64,000 bases of DNA from Methylomonas subterranea. GTDB lineage: Bacteria > Pseudomonadota > Gammaproteobacteria > Methylococcales > Methylomonadaceae. The stretch is taken from positions 1 to 64,000 of the forward strand of contig NZ_JANIBJ010000012.1 of NCBI RefSeq assembly GCF_024505185.1, written 5' to 3'. The translations under genes were made by a program, and so were the position numbers. Positions 43,392-54,257 of this stretch are shown in pieces (the stretch's first letter is position 1; each line of letters opens with the position of its first letter). Below the pieces are notes generated by a model, which saw only the letters and a program-made list of their open reading frames with translations, searched no databases and was not told the DNA's origin.

Positions 43392-45284
43392 TTAGTTTTT
43401 CAGGAAACTCGCCATGATGCCGGCCGGATCGATACCTTGATGCGGGAATTGCTCCCACAGGCCGCCGCAGCCTTCCTTGTGCGTGGCGATGTAGGCGTAT
43501 TTCGGTGTGTAACCGCGCTCCAGCAACCAGGTACCCATGCGGCTGCCCAAACCGGTTTTACGGTTAAACGATTCAACCACCATCACTTTCGGCGCTTTGC
43601 CCAATTTGGTCAGCATGTCTTCGTCGATGACATTCAGTGTGGGTTTGTTGATCAAACCGACATCAACACCTTGCTGTTTCAAACGTTCGACCGCATCCAG
43701 CGCGCGATACAAGGCTTCACCGAAGCTGACGATGTATCCCGCCGTACCTTCGCGAATCACTTCGTCCTTGCCGGGAACGAATTTGTAGTCGCCGCCGAAG
43801 AACTCGTTGCCGTTACCATCCAGAATGGTCGGCACTTTGGAACGGGTGGAGAAGATGAAACGCAAACCCGGATCGAAGAAAACCTTTTCCACGCAAGCTT
43901 TCATTTGCAAGGGATCAGCCGGGAAATACAGCTTGGTTTCATAAGCATCGCTCAAACCGTTGTCGGCAAACATGTTGTTCAAACCGAAATGGCAGGTGTT
44001 GTCGGCCATGTCGTCGATGCCGGAATGCGAGAAATGGCTCAGCACGTTGGAGTTATTCAAGCGGGCCATGGTGATTTCCGACATCAGCATTTCCAAGAAT
44101 GCGCTGAAAGTGCCGAAAATGCCTTGTTTGCCAGCTTCCATGCCGAAGCCCGCGGCGGCGGAGAAATTGCCGCGCTCCATGATACCGGAGGAGATGAACA
44201 CTTCCGGGAAGGCCTTGTGGATTTTGAACAGACCGCAAGAACCTTCCAAGTCGCTGTCGACCACCCGGACTTTGGCAATCCGCTCCGCTTCGCTCAAACG
44301 GCCCAAGACCTCCACGCAGGCGTCGCCGAACACGTTGCGGTTGGCATCCCATTTGTCGCTGGAACCCAAAAATACCGCGTCGTTCTTTGGCGCCTTGACT
44401 TCGCGCAGTGCATCGGCGGCGGCTTGTCGGCCGTGCGATTCCAGATATTCCAACGCCACTTTCACCGATACCACGTCATGACCGTGCGTCGAGCCTTCCA
44501 GACCGACAATGCCGGGACACATCGGCCGATGGTTGATGACCGCCACCGGACCCGGCGTATTGATCGCGGTAATGATGCGTTTGTACAAATCGTCCAGGTC
44601 TTCACCGTCGCCTTCCAGCACGGTGACGCCTTGACCGGCCAGGGTTTTGGCGGTGCTGCAACCTTTCAGATATTCGGACGGATGACCGGCGATGGTGACG
44701 TTGTTATCGTCGATGATCAGTTTAACGTTCAAGCCTTGGGCTACGGCCAGGCGTGCCGCTTCGGCATCGTTGCCTTCCTGTTGCGAACCGTCGGAACCCA
44801 AGCAAAACAAGGTTTTATCGGGATTGGCGATCGCCACGCCGTTGACATACGGCCACATGTGGCCCAAGCGGCCGGAGCTAAACTTGACGCCGGGGGTAAA
44901 GCCCAATTCGGGGTGGCCCGGCAAATGCGAATGCGCCGCGCGGTATTCTATCAAGCGTTCCGCCGGCAAATCGCCGTTCAGCGCGGACATCAAATACTGA
45001 GTAGCGACACGGTGTCCGGCTTCATCGAAGAAGATAGGCACAAAATCGTTGGAGCTGTGGAACAGGGCATCCATGATCATGACTTCCGGCACGGTATCGT
45101 ATGGGCCGCCGGTATGGCCGCCCACGCCACGGGCCGCGCCATTTGCCGTGAAATAGACAATCGCGTCGCGGCACAATTGAATGTTGGCTTTCAGGCTGGC
45201 GCGTTGCGCGTCAGTCAAAGTTGGGTTTTTCGGGTCTAAAGTAACGCGCTGATAAGCGCCGAGATCGATTGGAAATTTGGACAT
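43392..45284 (-). CDS. tkt: Transketolase, divergent subfamily
   Basis: 630 residues. The thiamine diphosphate motif GSDGSQQEGNDAEAARLAVA ... IIDDNN is clear, and the pyrimidine domain (ISSGIMERGNFSAAAGFGMEAG) and C-terminal domain (PKVMVVESFNRKTGLGSR) follow in order. The N-terminus has GVGGHTGGPYDTVPEV where common transketolases have a NSGHPGAPMG loop, so it belongs to a separate branch. It transfers C2 units in the pentose-phosphate or RuMP carbon rearrangements. Whether it accepts formaldehyde like dihydroxyacetone synthase is not shown by sequence. It stands alone with a long AT-rich leader upstream. Confidence 0.88.
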   Translation of the reverse strand: MSKFPIDLGAYQRVTLDPKNPTLTDAQRASLKANIQLCRDAIVYFTANGAARGVGGHTGGPYDTVPEVMIMDALFHSSNDFVPIFFDEAGHRVATQYLMSALNGDLPAERLIEYRAAHSHLPGHPELGFTPGVKFSSGRLGHMWPYVNGVAIANPDKTLFCLGSDGSQQEGNDAEAARLAVAQGLNVKLIIDDNNVTIAGHPSEYLKGCSTAKTLAGQGVTVLEGDGEDLDDLYKRIITAINTPGPVAVINHRPMCPGIVGLEGSTHGHDVVSVKVALEYLESHGRQAAADALREVKAPKNDAVFLGSSDKWDANRNVFGDACVEVLGRLSEAERIAKVRVVDSDLEGSCGLFKIHKAFPEVFISSGIMERGNFSAAAGFGMEAGKQGIFGTFSAFLEMLMSEITMARLNNSNVLSHFSHSGIDDMADNTCHFGLNNMFADNGLSDAYETKLYFPADPLQMKACVEKVFFDPGLRFIFSTRSKVPTILDGNGNEFFGGDYKFVPGKDEVIREGTAGYIVSFGEALYRALDAVERLKQQGVDVGLINKPTLNVIDEDMLTKLGKAPKVMVVESFNRKTGLGSRMGTWLLERGYTPKYAYIATHKEGCGGLWEQFPHQGIDPAGIMASFLKN

Positions 45285-45668
45285 AGTAAATCTCTGGTAA
45301 GGGTATTATTGTTATAGGCGGACGATAGTAAATCGTACTGCCTTATTACCGCCGCTGAAGCTAAAACGGCACCGATAGGCTAATAATGTATTTGTTTATT
45401 AGCTACAAACATGATGTTTTTTTGCAAAAGCAGTTGTTTGTAAGTAGCTAATTAAATTAGCTTTTCCGAGCCGTTGCGTGAACCTTACACCCAATAAATC
45501 GGGCTTTGCAAGTTTTTTAAAATACCTTTTAATTATTAATAATTAACGCCGTTCCCCAATCAGTCCTTGAGGAAACCTCGTTTTTACAACGTAAACCGAA
45601 TGGCGCGCATCCCGGCCCGAATACCAGGAAACACCGACCGTTCATCATTAGCTTAAATTGATGAAAAA
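45285..45668. promoter_or_regulatory. AT-rich region with alternative hairpins upstream of transketolase
   Basis: TTAGCTAC at 45399-45406 and GTAGCTAA at 45444-45451 are inverted arms extended by AAACA/TGTTTG. The right arm also overlaps AGCTAAT-TAA-ATTAGCT (45446-45462), so two exclusive stems are possible. A perfect 18-bp palindrome, TTAATTATTAATAATTAA, lies at 45529-45546. No coding frame. These could be operators or an RNA leader switch; no protein is implicated. Confidence 0.4.
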
Positions 45669-46629
<961 letters not shown>

Positions 46630-46630
<1 letters not shown>

Positions 46631-48420
46631 TATTCGGCGTATCCGGAGGCTACCGGTACCCCACCCTTGAACTGGGCGCAGACCAATTTGCGGGTGACCC
46701 GATTTTCATTATCCAGCGACAATCGCCCGGTAGCGCCGGCATGCGGCGCGCTGGCCAGGCGATCCAGCTGCCCCAGCAAATTGTAGGCATCCAGGCCCAG
46801 CGCCACCAGCCGGCTCAAACTGTCCGACAGTCCTTGCAAATCGCCCCGTAGCGCGGACTGGCTCAACGGGCCGCCGACATAGCCGTCGAATATCCAGGGG
46901 ATGTCGCAAAAACCGAACAAACCCAATTCGGCATCCCGCGCCGGATTGGGCGAACCGGAGTAAATGGTCGGCATGGCGTAGACCGCCAAATCGGTGTTTT
47001 GCTGATATTTCAATTGCGGAGCCAGTTCGCGGGCCGCCTCGGCATTGGCGCTCAACAGCAAGGCGCGGGACGGCTGCCGGCCGTCGGGATATGCGGATGT
47101 ACCGAACAGCCGACCCATCACGGCCCCAATGTCATGCTGTTTCGGATCGTAGGACTGCATGCCAGCAACCGTTCCACCATGTTTCTGCCAGGCGTTAGCC
47201 AAATAATGACCGATACGTTCGCCTTGCTGGGTATTGGGCACCAATACCAAGGCGCTTTGCCGGCCATCGCGCAGCGCTTTTAACGCCAAGGCCTCTGCTT
47301 CGTCCAGCGGACTCAAGCCAAACTGATACAAATGGGTTTGGCTGACATTTTCGACATGATTCAAGGCCAACACCGGCACGCTCAGATAGACATTATTCGC
47401 CAGGGCCTGAATCTGTTCCTTGACCAAGGGCCCAATCACCTGCTTGGCCCCCTCGGCAACCGCCTGTTGGTACAGGCTAACAATATCGTCCTCGGCACTG
47501 TCGTAAAACTTCAACGGTAATTGGGGGCTGGCGCTGGCCGCCAACCTATGCGCCGCTTGCAGACCCGCCTTGATCGCCTTGCCGGCGGGGGCGTAGGCGC
47601 CGGAGGACGGCAGCAATACCGCGATCATGCCGGCCGCCGACGGCTCGGACGGTGCTGTTTCGTCGCCGGCGCTCTCTTGCGCGGAGGCAACCGGCGCGGA
47701 CAGATAAGCCTGTAAAAATTCGGCATTGGCGGCATGACCGGGGTAATTTTGCCGCCATTGCTGAATTTGACCGCCGATGTCGACCCCCGGCCGGTTGCGT
47801 TGCTTGAGTATCCTGGCCAGCGACATCCAACCGCTTAACTCCCCCGCCATTTGCGGATGGGTCTGCAGGGTTTCTTCCGGCAACACGCCTAGCATGTCGA
47901 TGATGGCCATGATATTGGCTTGCTGTTGCCGGGTATCCTTTAACAAATTCCCCAAGCTGATGCGGGCGCTGACCCCTTGCAGTACGTTGCCCAGCAACAG
48001 ATTGGCAAAAGCCAGCGACTGGTAATAACCTATCTTATCCTCACCCGCCAGCAAGGCCGGCCGTACCATTTTCAATTTCTGCATGGCCTGCTCGGCATCG
48101 CCCATGCTTAACGCAATTTGCGCCGCCAATACATTGAATTTTCCGCGTTGTTCCGCGGACAAGCCGGCTTCACGGATCAAATCCAGTTCCTTTTGGGCCG
48201 CCAGATTGTCTCCGGCTTGAATGAGGGTATCGGCACTCAATAAATGCCCGTCCGCCCTGTCATCCGCCAAACCATAACTTTTTACCGCTTCCGTGTTGGG
48301 CGGCCGGCGTTGAGCTTGGGGTTTTAACGCCGGCCTAGGCTGGTTTTTCACCGGCTCCGTGGAGCAGGCCGCCAAAAAAAAGCCGGCAAAAATACAGCAA
48401 GCCAGCAAGCGACGGGGCAT
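46630..48420 (-). CDS. lpoA: Penicillin-binding protein activator LpoA
   Basis: 596 residues from ATG 48420 (MPRRLLACC). The lipobox FFLAACS gives a lipidated Cys near residue 19. A TPR-like helical N-domain (DTLIQAGDNLAAQKELDLI) is followed after residue 230 by a periplasmic-binding-like C-domain (MIAVLLPSSGAYAPAGKAIKAGLQA, LVPNTQQGERIGHYLANAW). LpoA is an outer-membrane lipoprotein that stimulates PBP1A. It is divergent from rsmI, the arrangement of E. coli. Confidence 0.92.
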
Positions 48421-48469
48421 AATGAAAAAACATTTTGAATCAGACATAGTTGCGGAGGGCTTGGGACAG

Positions 48470-49315
48470 ATGTCCGGAAAATTATACGTGGTTGCCACGC
48501 CAATAGGTAATCTGGCGGATTTCAGCTTTCGGGCTCTGGAGGTTCTCAAACAGGTCGATCTGATCGCCGCCGAAGATACCCGCCACGTTAAAATGCTGCT
48601 ACAGCACTACGGCATCAACAAACCGCTGGTTTCCCTGCATCAACACAACGAAGAGCATGCCTCACGGGGTCTGGTCGACAATATGCGAGCCGGCCAAACT
48701 ATTGCGCTGGTATCCGATGCCGGCACCCCCTTGCTCAGCGACCCCGGCCTGCCGCTGGTAAAACTGGCCAAGCAGGCCGAATTGGATGTGATACCGATCC
48801 CAGGCGCCTGTGCGCTGATTGCCGCCCTGTCGGTCTCCGGCCTGCCTGTCACCCGCTTCACCTTTGAAGGATTTCCGCCCCGCACGGCATCGGCCCGCAA
48901 AAGTTTTTTTCAAGCCAAGCTAGGCGACCCCACCACCTGGGCCTTTTACGAATCCAGCCACCGCATTCAGGCCTCGCTGGAAGACATGGCAACGGTTTTT
49001 CCAGCCGAGCATGAAATCGTCATCGCCCGCGAAATCACCAAATTGCATGAGACCATCCTCAAGGCGCCGCTAGCCGAAGCCCTGCAAAGAGTACAAAGCG
49101 ACGAGAACATGCGCCGGGGCGAGTTCGTGGTAATCGTGGCCGGCTGCAAAATCGAGGCCGGCGATGAACATCCGACCGATGAACAGTTGAAAATCCTGCG
49201 CCTGCTGTTAAGCGAATGCTCGATCAAAACCGCCGTGGCGCTAGCCACCGAAATCACCGGCCAACGTAAAAAGCTGCTTTATCAAGCCGCGCTGGACATA
49301 AAGCAGGGAGAATAA
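48470..49315 (+). CDS. rsmI: 16S rRNA (cytidine-1402-2'-O)-methyltransferase RsmI
   Basis: 281 residues from ATG 48470 (MSGKLYVVATPIGNLADFS), preceded by GGGACAG. A longer start at 48422 adds 16 residues and cannot be excluded, but it would leave one base to lpoA. Tetrapyrrole-methylase fold motifs: TPIGNLAD, LIAAEDTRH, LVSDAGTPLLSDPG, IPGACALIAAL, FEGFPPR and FYESSHR. The enzyme methylates the ribosomal P site with AdoMet. Confidence 0.93.
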   Translation: MSGKLYVVATPIGNLADFSFRALEVLKQVDLIAAEDTRHVKMLLQHYGINKPLVSLHQHNEEHASRGLVDNMRAGQTIALVSDAGTPLLSDPGLPLVKLAKQAELDVIPIPGACALIAALSVSGLPVTRFTFEGFPPRTASARKSFFQAKLGDPTTWAFYESSHRIQASLEDMATVFPAEHEIVIAREITKLHETILKAPLAEALQRVQSDENMRRGEFVVIVAGCKIEAGDEHPTDEQLKILRLLLSECSIKTAVALATEITGQRKKLLYQAALDIKQGE

Positions 49316-49316
49316 T

Positions 49317-49354
49317 CGCCCGATTTGGCACAATGCCAATTTCGGGCGGCTTTT
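49317..49354 (+). terminator. Terminator of rsmI
   Basis: CGCCCGA ... TGGCA CAA TGCCA ... TCGGGCG (49317-49348) forms a long stem with a small internal loop, followed by GCTTTTC. It lies right after the rsmI stop. Confidence 0.7.
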
Positions 49355-49399
49355 CGACAACATCTCAAGCCCTTTATATACCAACCCAAAGACTTTGGC

Positions 49400-50170
49400 A
49401 TGACATCAGACAGCAACACCTACAGGATGAACATCTCGTTTGAAATCGTACCCAGAACCCAGCAGGCGTTTGACGAACAATACGCCTTCGTGCAAAAACT
49501 GGACGGCGGCATCAATTTCATCAACGTGCCGGATATCCAACGCTTCGACACCCGCAGTTGGGAACTGGCAAACCGCATAGACCGCGACAAATACCGTTTT
49601 ATCCCGCATTTTAGGGCCATCGACTTTAAGACGGACGGCGGCGAATTGTTTCGCATCATTGAAGATTACCACCTGGATAGCGTGTTGCTAGTCTCCGGCG
49701 ATCCGCCCGAAGGCCTGAAACGGGCTTTTTATAATACCGACGTGGTCGATTTGATTCGAGCGGTGCGCCGGCGCTTCCCGGACCTGAACATTTACGCCGG
49801 CTTCGATCCGCACCGGCAAGGCCTGCGGGACGAATGCGAGTACACCCAGCGCAAGGCCGATGCCGGCGCCGTCGGTTTTTTCTCCCAGCCTTTCTACGAC
49901 CAGCGCCTGATCGAAATCTACGCCGAACACATGCAGGGCCTGGAAACCTACATCGGCATCAGCCCCATCACCACCCAGGCCTCGATGAATTACTGGGAAG
50001 TCAAAAACAAGGTCAAGTTTCCGAAAAGCTTTCGGCCGGATTACGACTGGAATGTCGAATTTGCCAATCGCGTAATTGCCGCCGCCGCCGCCGCCGGCCT
50101 GAATGTGTATTTCATGCCGATCCGCATCGATTTGCAACGCTATTTCGGCGGGATCAGGTTGGGTGGGTAA
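49400..50170 (+). CDS. Methylenetetrahydrofolate reductase family protein
   Basis: 256 residues from ATG 49400 (MTSDSNTYRMNISFEIVPR). NISFEIVPR is the first-strand Glu of MetF (the E. coli active-site Glu28 region), with SVLLVSGDPPEG in the place of the folate-binding GDPPxG loop, IYAGFDPHRQG, and ADAGAVGFFSQPFYDQ. The MTHFR fold is convincing, but the protein is shorter than MetF (about 296) and differs from the paralogue at 2536. Its partner enzyme is not shown. It follows the rsmI terminator, so it should have its own promoter. Confidence 0.8.
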   Translation: MTSDSNTYRMNISFEIVPRTQQAFDEQYAFVQKLDGGINFINVPDIQRFDTRSWELANRIDRDKYRFIPHFRAIDFKTDGGELFRIIEDYHLDSVLLVSGDPPEGLKRAFYNTDVVDLIRAVRRRFPDLNIYAGFDPHRQGLRDECEYTQRKADAGAVGFFSQPFYDQRLIEIYAEHMQGLETYIGISPITTQASMNYWEVKNKVKFPKSFRPDYDWNVEFANRVIAAAAAAGLNVYFMPIRIDLQRYFGGIRLGG

Positions 50171-50259
50171 TTTTGGTTCGAACAATCCGGTCATCGTTGC
50201 CGGGATTATGGCCACGCGCCATTCGCAATTAAATAAGCAGTTATTTCTTTAGCAGTCTG

Positions 50260-51165
50260 ATGGATATTCAACAATTAAACCGGGATTTCGGCATTGCCGG
50301 CCAGCTTGAAATTATTTCGGGCCAGGGTGGATTGCCCATGATTAAAATCGACAATGACAGCGCCAGCGCCTTGATCTCCATTTACGGCGGGCAAGTGTTG
50401 TCGTTTCAACCCCTGGACCAAGCTGAGGATGTGTTATTTCTCAGCCAGCAATCGGCTTACACGGAAGGCAAGGCGATACGCGGCGGTATTCCGGTGTGCT
50501 GGCCGTGGTTCGGACCCGACCCGAAAGGCTTGCAGCGCCCCAATCACGGCTTCGTGCGCAATCATTTTTGGCAACTGGCTAACACGACGACAATCAGCGC
50601 CAGCGAAACCAAAGTCAGCCTGCTGTTCAACGAAACCTACAAAAAGGAAAATACCTGGCGACAACCGTTTATGTTGTTGCTGGACATCGGCATAGGTCCC
50701 AGCCTGCAATTAAAGTTGACCACATTCAATACCGGCGACACACCCTTCTCGATTACCCAGGCCTTTCATAGTTATTTCCGGGTTGGCGATATCAAACGGG
50801 TAAAAATTTTCGGCCTGGAAGATTGCGAATATTTCGATAAGCTGGAACAGGGCACCCAAAAAACCCAGAAGGGTGTGGTTGCCGTTACCAAGGAAGTAGA
50901 CAGGGTTTATGTGGAAGCCCGCAGGGATTTGGTGATCGTGGACCCGGTTTTGCAGCGGCGTATCCATATCAACTCGCCCGATACCAGCACGGCGGTGGTA
51001 TGGAATCCCTGGTCGAAAACATCCAAAAAAATGCCGGATTTGGCCAATCTGGATTACCGGCGGTTTATTTGCGTCGAAGCGGGAAATGTGGCTTTCGACC
51101 TGATCAAAATTCAACCGGGAAGCCAGTTCAGCCTGCAAGCCAATTACAGCCTGCGGCCGGATTAG
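50260..51165 (+). CDS. D-hexose-6-phosphate mutarotase (YeaD type)
   Basis: 301 residues. ISIYGGQVLSFQP, AIRGGIPVCWPWFGP, NHGFVRNHFW (substrate His), TQAFHSYFRVGDI (catalytic His), VWNPWSKTSKKMPDL and FICVEAGNVA (catalytic Glu) are the YeaD motifs. It interconverts alpha and beta forms of hexose 6-phosphate, which fits a RuMP/glycolytic lifestyle. It stands alone, 90 bp after the MTHFR-like gene. Confidence 0.92.
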   Translation: MDIQQLNRDFGIAGQLEIISGQGGLPMIKIDNDSASALISIYGGQVLSFQPLDQAEDVLFLSQQSAYTEGKAIRGGIPVCWPWFGPDPKGLQRPNHGFVRNHFWQLANTTTISASETKVSLLFNETYKKENTWRQPFMLLLDIGIGPSLQLKLTTFNTGDTPFSITQAFHSYFRVGDIKRVKIFGLEDCEYFDKLEQGTQKTQKGVVAVTKEVDRVYVEARRDLVIVDPVLQRRIHINSPDTSTAVVWNPWSKTSKKMPDLANLDYRRFICVEAGNVAFDLIKIQPGSQFSLQANYSLRPD

Positions 51166-51261
51166 TGCTCCCGCCGTGCTTGGCCGGCAAGATTCGCTTT
51201 TTCAGCGCGGCATTCGGGGTTAAGATAAAAACCAAATTGAATTAGGGCGTGGGACAAGCAG

Positions 51262-51942
51262 ATGAGTTTTATTGAAATTTATTTTAATAGTGCGCTAAGG
51301 CATACGGTGGAAATTGACAGCGATTCCGCCAGCATAGGCCGGGCAGGCTATAATCCGATTCAAATCGATAATAAGGGCGTGTCGTTGCTGCATGCCGTTA
51401 TTACCCGCCAGGACAAGGAATGGTTTATTGAAGATTTAAACAGCACCAACGGCACTTATTTAAATGGCGTCAAGCTGACGGGCAAACAGAAAATCCGCTT
51501 GGGCGATACCATCAGTATTTGCAAACACGATTTAAAGTTTGTCGGCCAGCGCAGCCGGAGCGGCCCCGTCGCCAATGCCTCTCTGAGCGATGATGGCGAC
51601 AGAACCGTAATGCTGGGGAACAACCCCGCCAGCACCTCGGTATCAAATACCAGCAACTGTTATCTGCTAGTGCACGGCGAAAAAAGAAATCTGAACAAGA
51701 TATTGCTGAACAGGGATTATTTTGCCATAGGCAACGGCAAGCACAGCGACATTCGGGTGGGCGGCTGGTTTACGCCTAAACTAGTTGCCGAGATTTCACG
51801 TATCGGCAATAACTATTATCTGTTTCCCAGAAAATCCAGATTGGTGAAACTCAACGGGCAAGCGCTAAATACTCAAGTCAAATTAAGCAACGACGACACC
51901 ATTGCCGTTAAAAAACTACTGTTAAAATTCATGGAAGAATAA
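51262..51942 (+). CDS. Protein with two FHA domains
   Basis: 226 residues. The first FHA domain (IGRAG ... LLHAVI ... INSTNGTYLNG type: DLNSTNGTYLNGVKL near residue 58) is complete. The second (residues about 130-225: LNRDYFAIGNGKHSDIRVGG ... LVKLNGQAL) is a divergent copy. FHA domains bind phosphothreonine. The convergent PP2C phosphatase ends 4 bp away, which suggests control by Ser/Thr phosphorylation. No kinase is next to it. Confidence 0.9.
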   Translation: MSFIEIYFNSALRHTVEIDSDSASIGRAGYNPIQIDNKGVSLLHAVITRQDKEWFIEDLNSTNGTYLNGVKLTGKQKIRLGDTISICKHDLKFVGQRSRSGPVANASLSDDGDRTVMLGNNPASTSVSNTSNCYLLVHGEKRNLNKILLNRDYFAIGNGKHSDIRVGGWFTPKLVAEISRIGNNYYLFPRKSRLVKLNGQALNTQVKLSNDDTIAVKKLLLKFMEE

Positions 51943-51946
51943 AATC

Positions 51947-52774
51947 TTATTGGCAGACCAAAATAACCGAAATATTATCCTCCCCGCCATGCAGGTTAGC
52001 CAACTCGATTAACCGACGGTTTTTTTGTTCGATATTGTCTTTGTCCATCCCCTTGATGACGGCGGCTATCGTCTCGTCATCCACCATGGCGGTCAGCCCG
52101 TCCGAACACAGCATAAAACCATCGCCGGCCGCCACGTCCAGTATCCTGACGTCGGGCGCCACCTCCGCTTCCGGGCCTATGCCCCGCAGGATAATGCTAG
52201 AGCGGGGCGCTTCGCCGACTTGCCCGTTATCCAGCCAGGCCTGGTAAGCCGAGTGATCCTTGGTGATTTGAGTCAATTGCTGATCCCGCCAGCGATAAAG
52301 CCTGCTGTCTCCGACATGGAACACATGCATTATGGAGGCCGAGGCGCTGAATCTACAGCCCACCAGCGTGGTTCCCATGCCGTGCCCGCCAAGCGCTTCG
52401 GCGGTTTGATTCTGCTGGTAAATGGCTTGGTTGGCTTGAATCAGAATATCGCCGATGATTTGGCTCTGGGTGTCCGGCAGTGCTTGCCGGCTTCCGTCCG
52501 GCTTGCGCCAAAATCCAGCCAGTTTTCGCCAAAAGCCGTTTTGACGCCGAGGGGCGAGCTCGGCCGGCAAATATTGCCGAATGAGTCGGTTCACCAGTTG
52601 CGTAGCCTCAAGGCTGGCTTTATCGCCGTATTGGTGTCCGCCCATGCCGTCGGCCAACAAAATGATGCCGTCGGCATCATTGATCAGCATGCTGTCTTCA
52701 TTGTGAGTGCGACAGCGACCGCAATCGCTTAGACCAGCCACGTAATAGCGGCTGAAAATCCGTGCTACCGACAT
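51947..52774 (-). CDS. PP2C-type Ser/Thr protein phosphatase
   Basis: 275 residues. Family motifs: SDCGRCRTHNEDSML (metal-binding region), IILLADGMGGHQYGD (DGMGG metal site), HGMGTTLVG, HVGDSRLYRW, MLCSDGLTAMVDD and LANLHGGEDNISVILV (GxxDN metal site). It dephosphorylates Ser/Thr with Mn/Mg. Its 3' end meets that of the FHA gene, so they are convergent, not an operon. 18 bp upstream lies the trpC stop. Confidence 0.92.
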   Translation of the reverse strand: MSVARIFSRYYVAGLSDCGRCRTHNEDSMLINDADGIILLADGMGGHQYGDKASLEATQLVNRLIRQYLPAELAPRRQNGFWRKLAGFWRKPDGSRQALPDTQSQIIGDILIQANQAIYQQNQTAEALGGHGMGTTLVGCRFSASASIMHVFHVGDSRLYRWRDQQLTQITKDHSAYQAWLDNGQVGEAPRSSIILRGIGPEAEVAPDVRILDVAAGDGFMLCSDGLTAMVDDETIAAVIKGMDKDNIEQKNRRLIELANLHGGEDNISVILVCQ

Positions 52775-52792
52775 GTTTCGCTCCGGCGCCGC

Positions 52793-53593
52793 TCAGGCAA
52801 AAAACAATTCCCGCATCTTCTGTCCGGGCGATTCGGCGCGCATAAAGGCTTCGCCCACCAGGAAGGTATAAATACCGTTGTCCAACATCAATTGCACGTC
52901 CGCCGGGGTATGGATGCCGCTTTCGGTGACTATCAGTTTGTCGGCGGGAATGCTGTTCTTCAGCTCCAGCGTGGTTTGCAGCGAAACCTCGAAACTGCGC
53001 AAATTGCGGTTGTTGATGCCTATCATCGGGGTGTTCAATCGCAGCGCCCGCTCCAGTTCGGCGGCATCGTGCACTTCCACCAGCGCATCCATGCCCAGGC
53101 CGCTGGCGGTATCGGCCAACTCCTTCAGCATGGCATCGTCCAGCGCGGCAACGATCAGCAATATACAGTCGGCCCCCAGCGCGCGCGATTCCTCTATTTG
53201 ATAGGGGTCTATCATGAAATCCTTGCGAATCACCGGCAGCGGGCACTTTTGCCGAATCATTTGCAGATTGGCTTCCGAACCCTGGAAAAACTCCTTATCG
53301 GTCAGCACCGACAAACAAGTGGCGCCGTTCATCATATAATCGGCCGCTATGTTGACCGGCTGAAAATCCTCCCGTATTACCCCTTGGCTGGGCGAGGCCT
53401 TTTTGATTTCGGCGATGATGGCCGGCTTTTTCGCATCGGCCTTGCCGCGCAGGGACTGGTAAAAGCCACGCGGACCGGGCACGCCGGTGGCAATTTCCCG
53501 CAGCATGGCAATCGGCGCGTTGATTTTGCGGCGCGCCACTTCTTCGGCTTTTTTGGCTAGGATGGTTTTTAGAATGTCGGGAGTGTTCGTCAT
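52793..53593 (-). CDS. trpC: Indole-3-glycerol phosphate synthase
   Basis: 266 residues. [41 protein letters not shown] (substrate Lys), [27 protein letters not shown] (catalytic Lys), [33 protein letters not shown] and TESGI are all present. Makes indole glycerol phosphate for tryptophan. Its usual neighbour trpD is 1.5 kb upstream, separated by the repeat and toxin-antitoxin insertion; a separate promoter would be needed or readthrough. Confidence 0.95.
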   Translation of the reverse strand: MTNTPDILKTILAKKAEEVARRKINAPIAMLREIATGVPGPRGFYQSLRGKADAKKPAIIAEIKKASPSQGVIREDFQPVNIAADYMMNGATCLSVLTDKEFFQGSEANLQMIRQKCPLPVIRKDFMIDPYQIEESRALGADCILLIVAALDDAMLKELADTASGLGMDALVEVHDAAELERALRLNTPMIGINNRNLRSFEVSLQTTLELKNSIPADKLIVTESGIHTPADVQLMLDNGIYTFLVGEAFMRAESPGQKMRELFFA

Positions 53594-53610
53594 GATTCTT
53601 GCTTGGTTAT

Positions 53611-53872
53611 TGTGTCGCTATCGCGACGGTTGTTTTAAAGTCGGGTCTCGGCCCGACAGCCGAGATACTTTCTTTTGCGTTGCCAAAAGAAAGTATCCAA
53701 AGAAAAGGCAACCCGGATGCCGCGTATTCCCTGCGCTCCTCGGGTTTGAGCGGGGTTTTCCGAAGGGGCTTCCCAGCCCCTACGTAAAACGCGATGCATC
53801 CCTGCATCGCCCCTATCGGGCAAATCCGCTCAAACCCTCCGGTGCTCGGCGCGGCATAAGGGGAGAAAACCA
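53611..53872 (+). repeat. Left arm of a 260-bp inverted repeat pair
   Basis: Starts 17 bp upstream of the trpC start codon. About 90 per cent identical to the reverse complement of 54258-54518. Contains stem-forming phrases such as GTCGGGTCTCGGCCCGAC and the stretch AGTATCCAAAGAAAAG. No transposase. Open frames on both strands here come from the repeat and are not genes. Confidence 0.85.
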
Positions 53873-54140
53873 TTGCCGTAGTTTATGTTCTCTCACTGCT
53901 TATCGTACCGATGCTCTGACGTCGGCGCGCCGATTGAACCGTTCTGCGATTCGGGATGCGATGCCTCTCTCTCAAAATGTTCCCACTCGAAGCATAGGGC
54001 AATATTGATCGCTATCTATCGTAACCGATGCGCCTCGCTATCGCTCAGCAGCATCCTATAAATTGCTTCGCGGTTCACAAGCACACCTTATGGCCTTTTG
54101 AAAACATCTGCTGGCATTCGTTTAATCTTTATAAGCACGT

Positions 54141-54207
54141 AGGATGTGCTGAACGAAGTGAAGCGCATCGGCCGCGAATGATGCGCCTCCTAACGTCGGC
54201 ACATCCT
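54141..54207. repeat. Inner hairpin element between the arms
   Basis: AGGATGTGC (54141-54149) with GCACATCCT (54199-54207), and within it GCGCATC (54163-54169) with GATGCGC (54180-54186). The nested arms recall the widespread gammaproteobacterial element that begins GTAGGATGTGCTGA. Confidence 0.65.
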
Positions 54208-54257
54208 TCAAATTCCTGTCGTTGTCAAATTATCCAACCACTTCAAATCCCGCAACG

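Noticed and set aside
43437-45239. 600-codon open frame on the plus strand
   Set aside because: It lies wholly opposite the transketolase gene, which has full family motifs. The frame is a by-product of GC-rich codon bias.
53607-53873. 88-codon minus-strand frame in the left arm, and similar ones in the right arm
   Set aside because: Read through the inverted repeat, absent of initiation signals, and repeated in both arms because the DNA is repeated.
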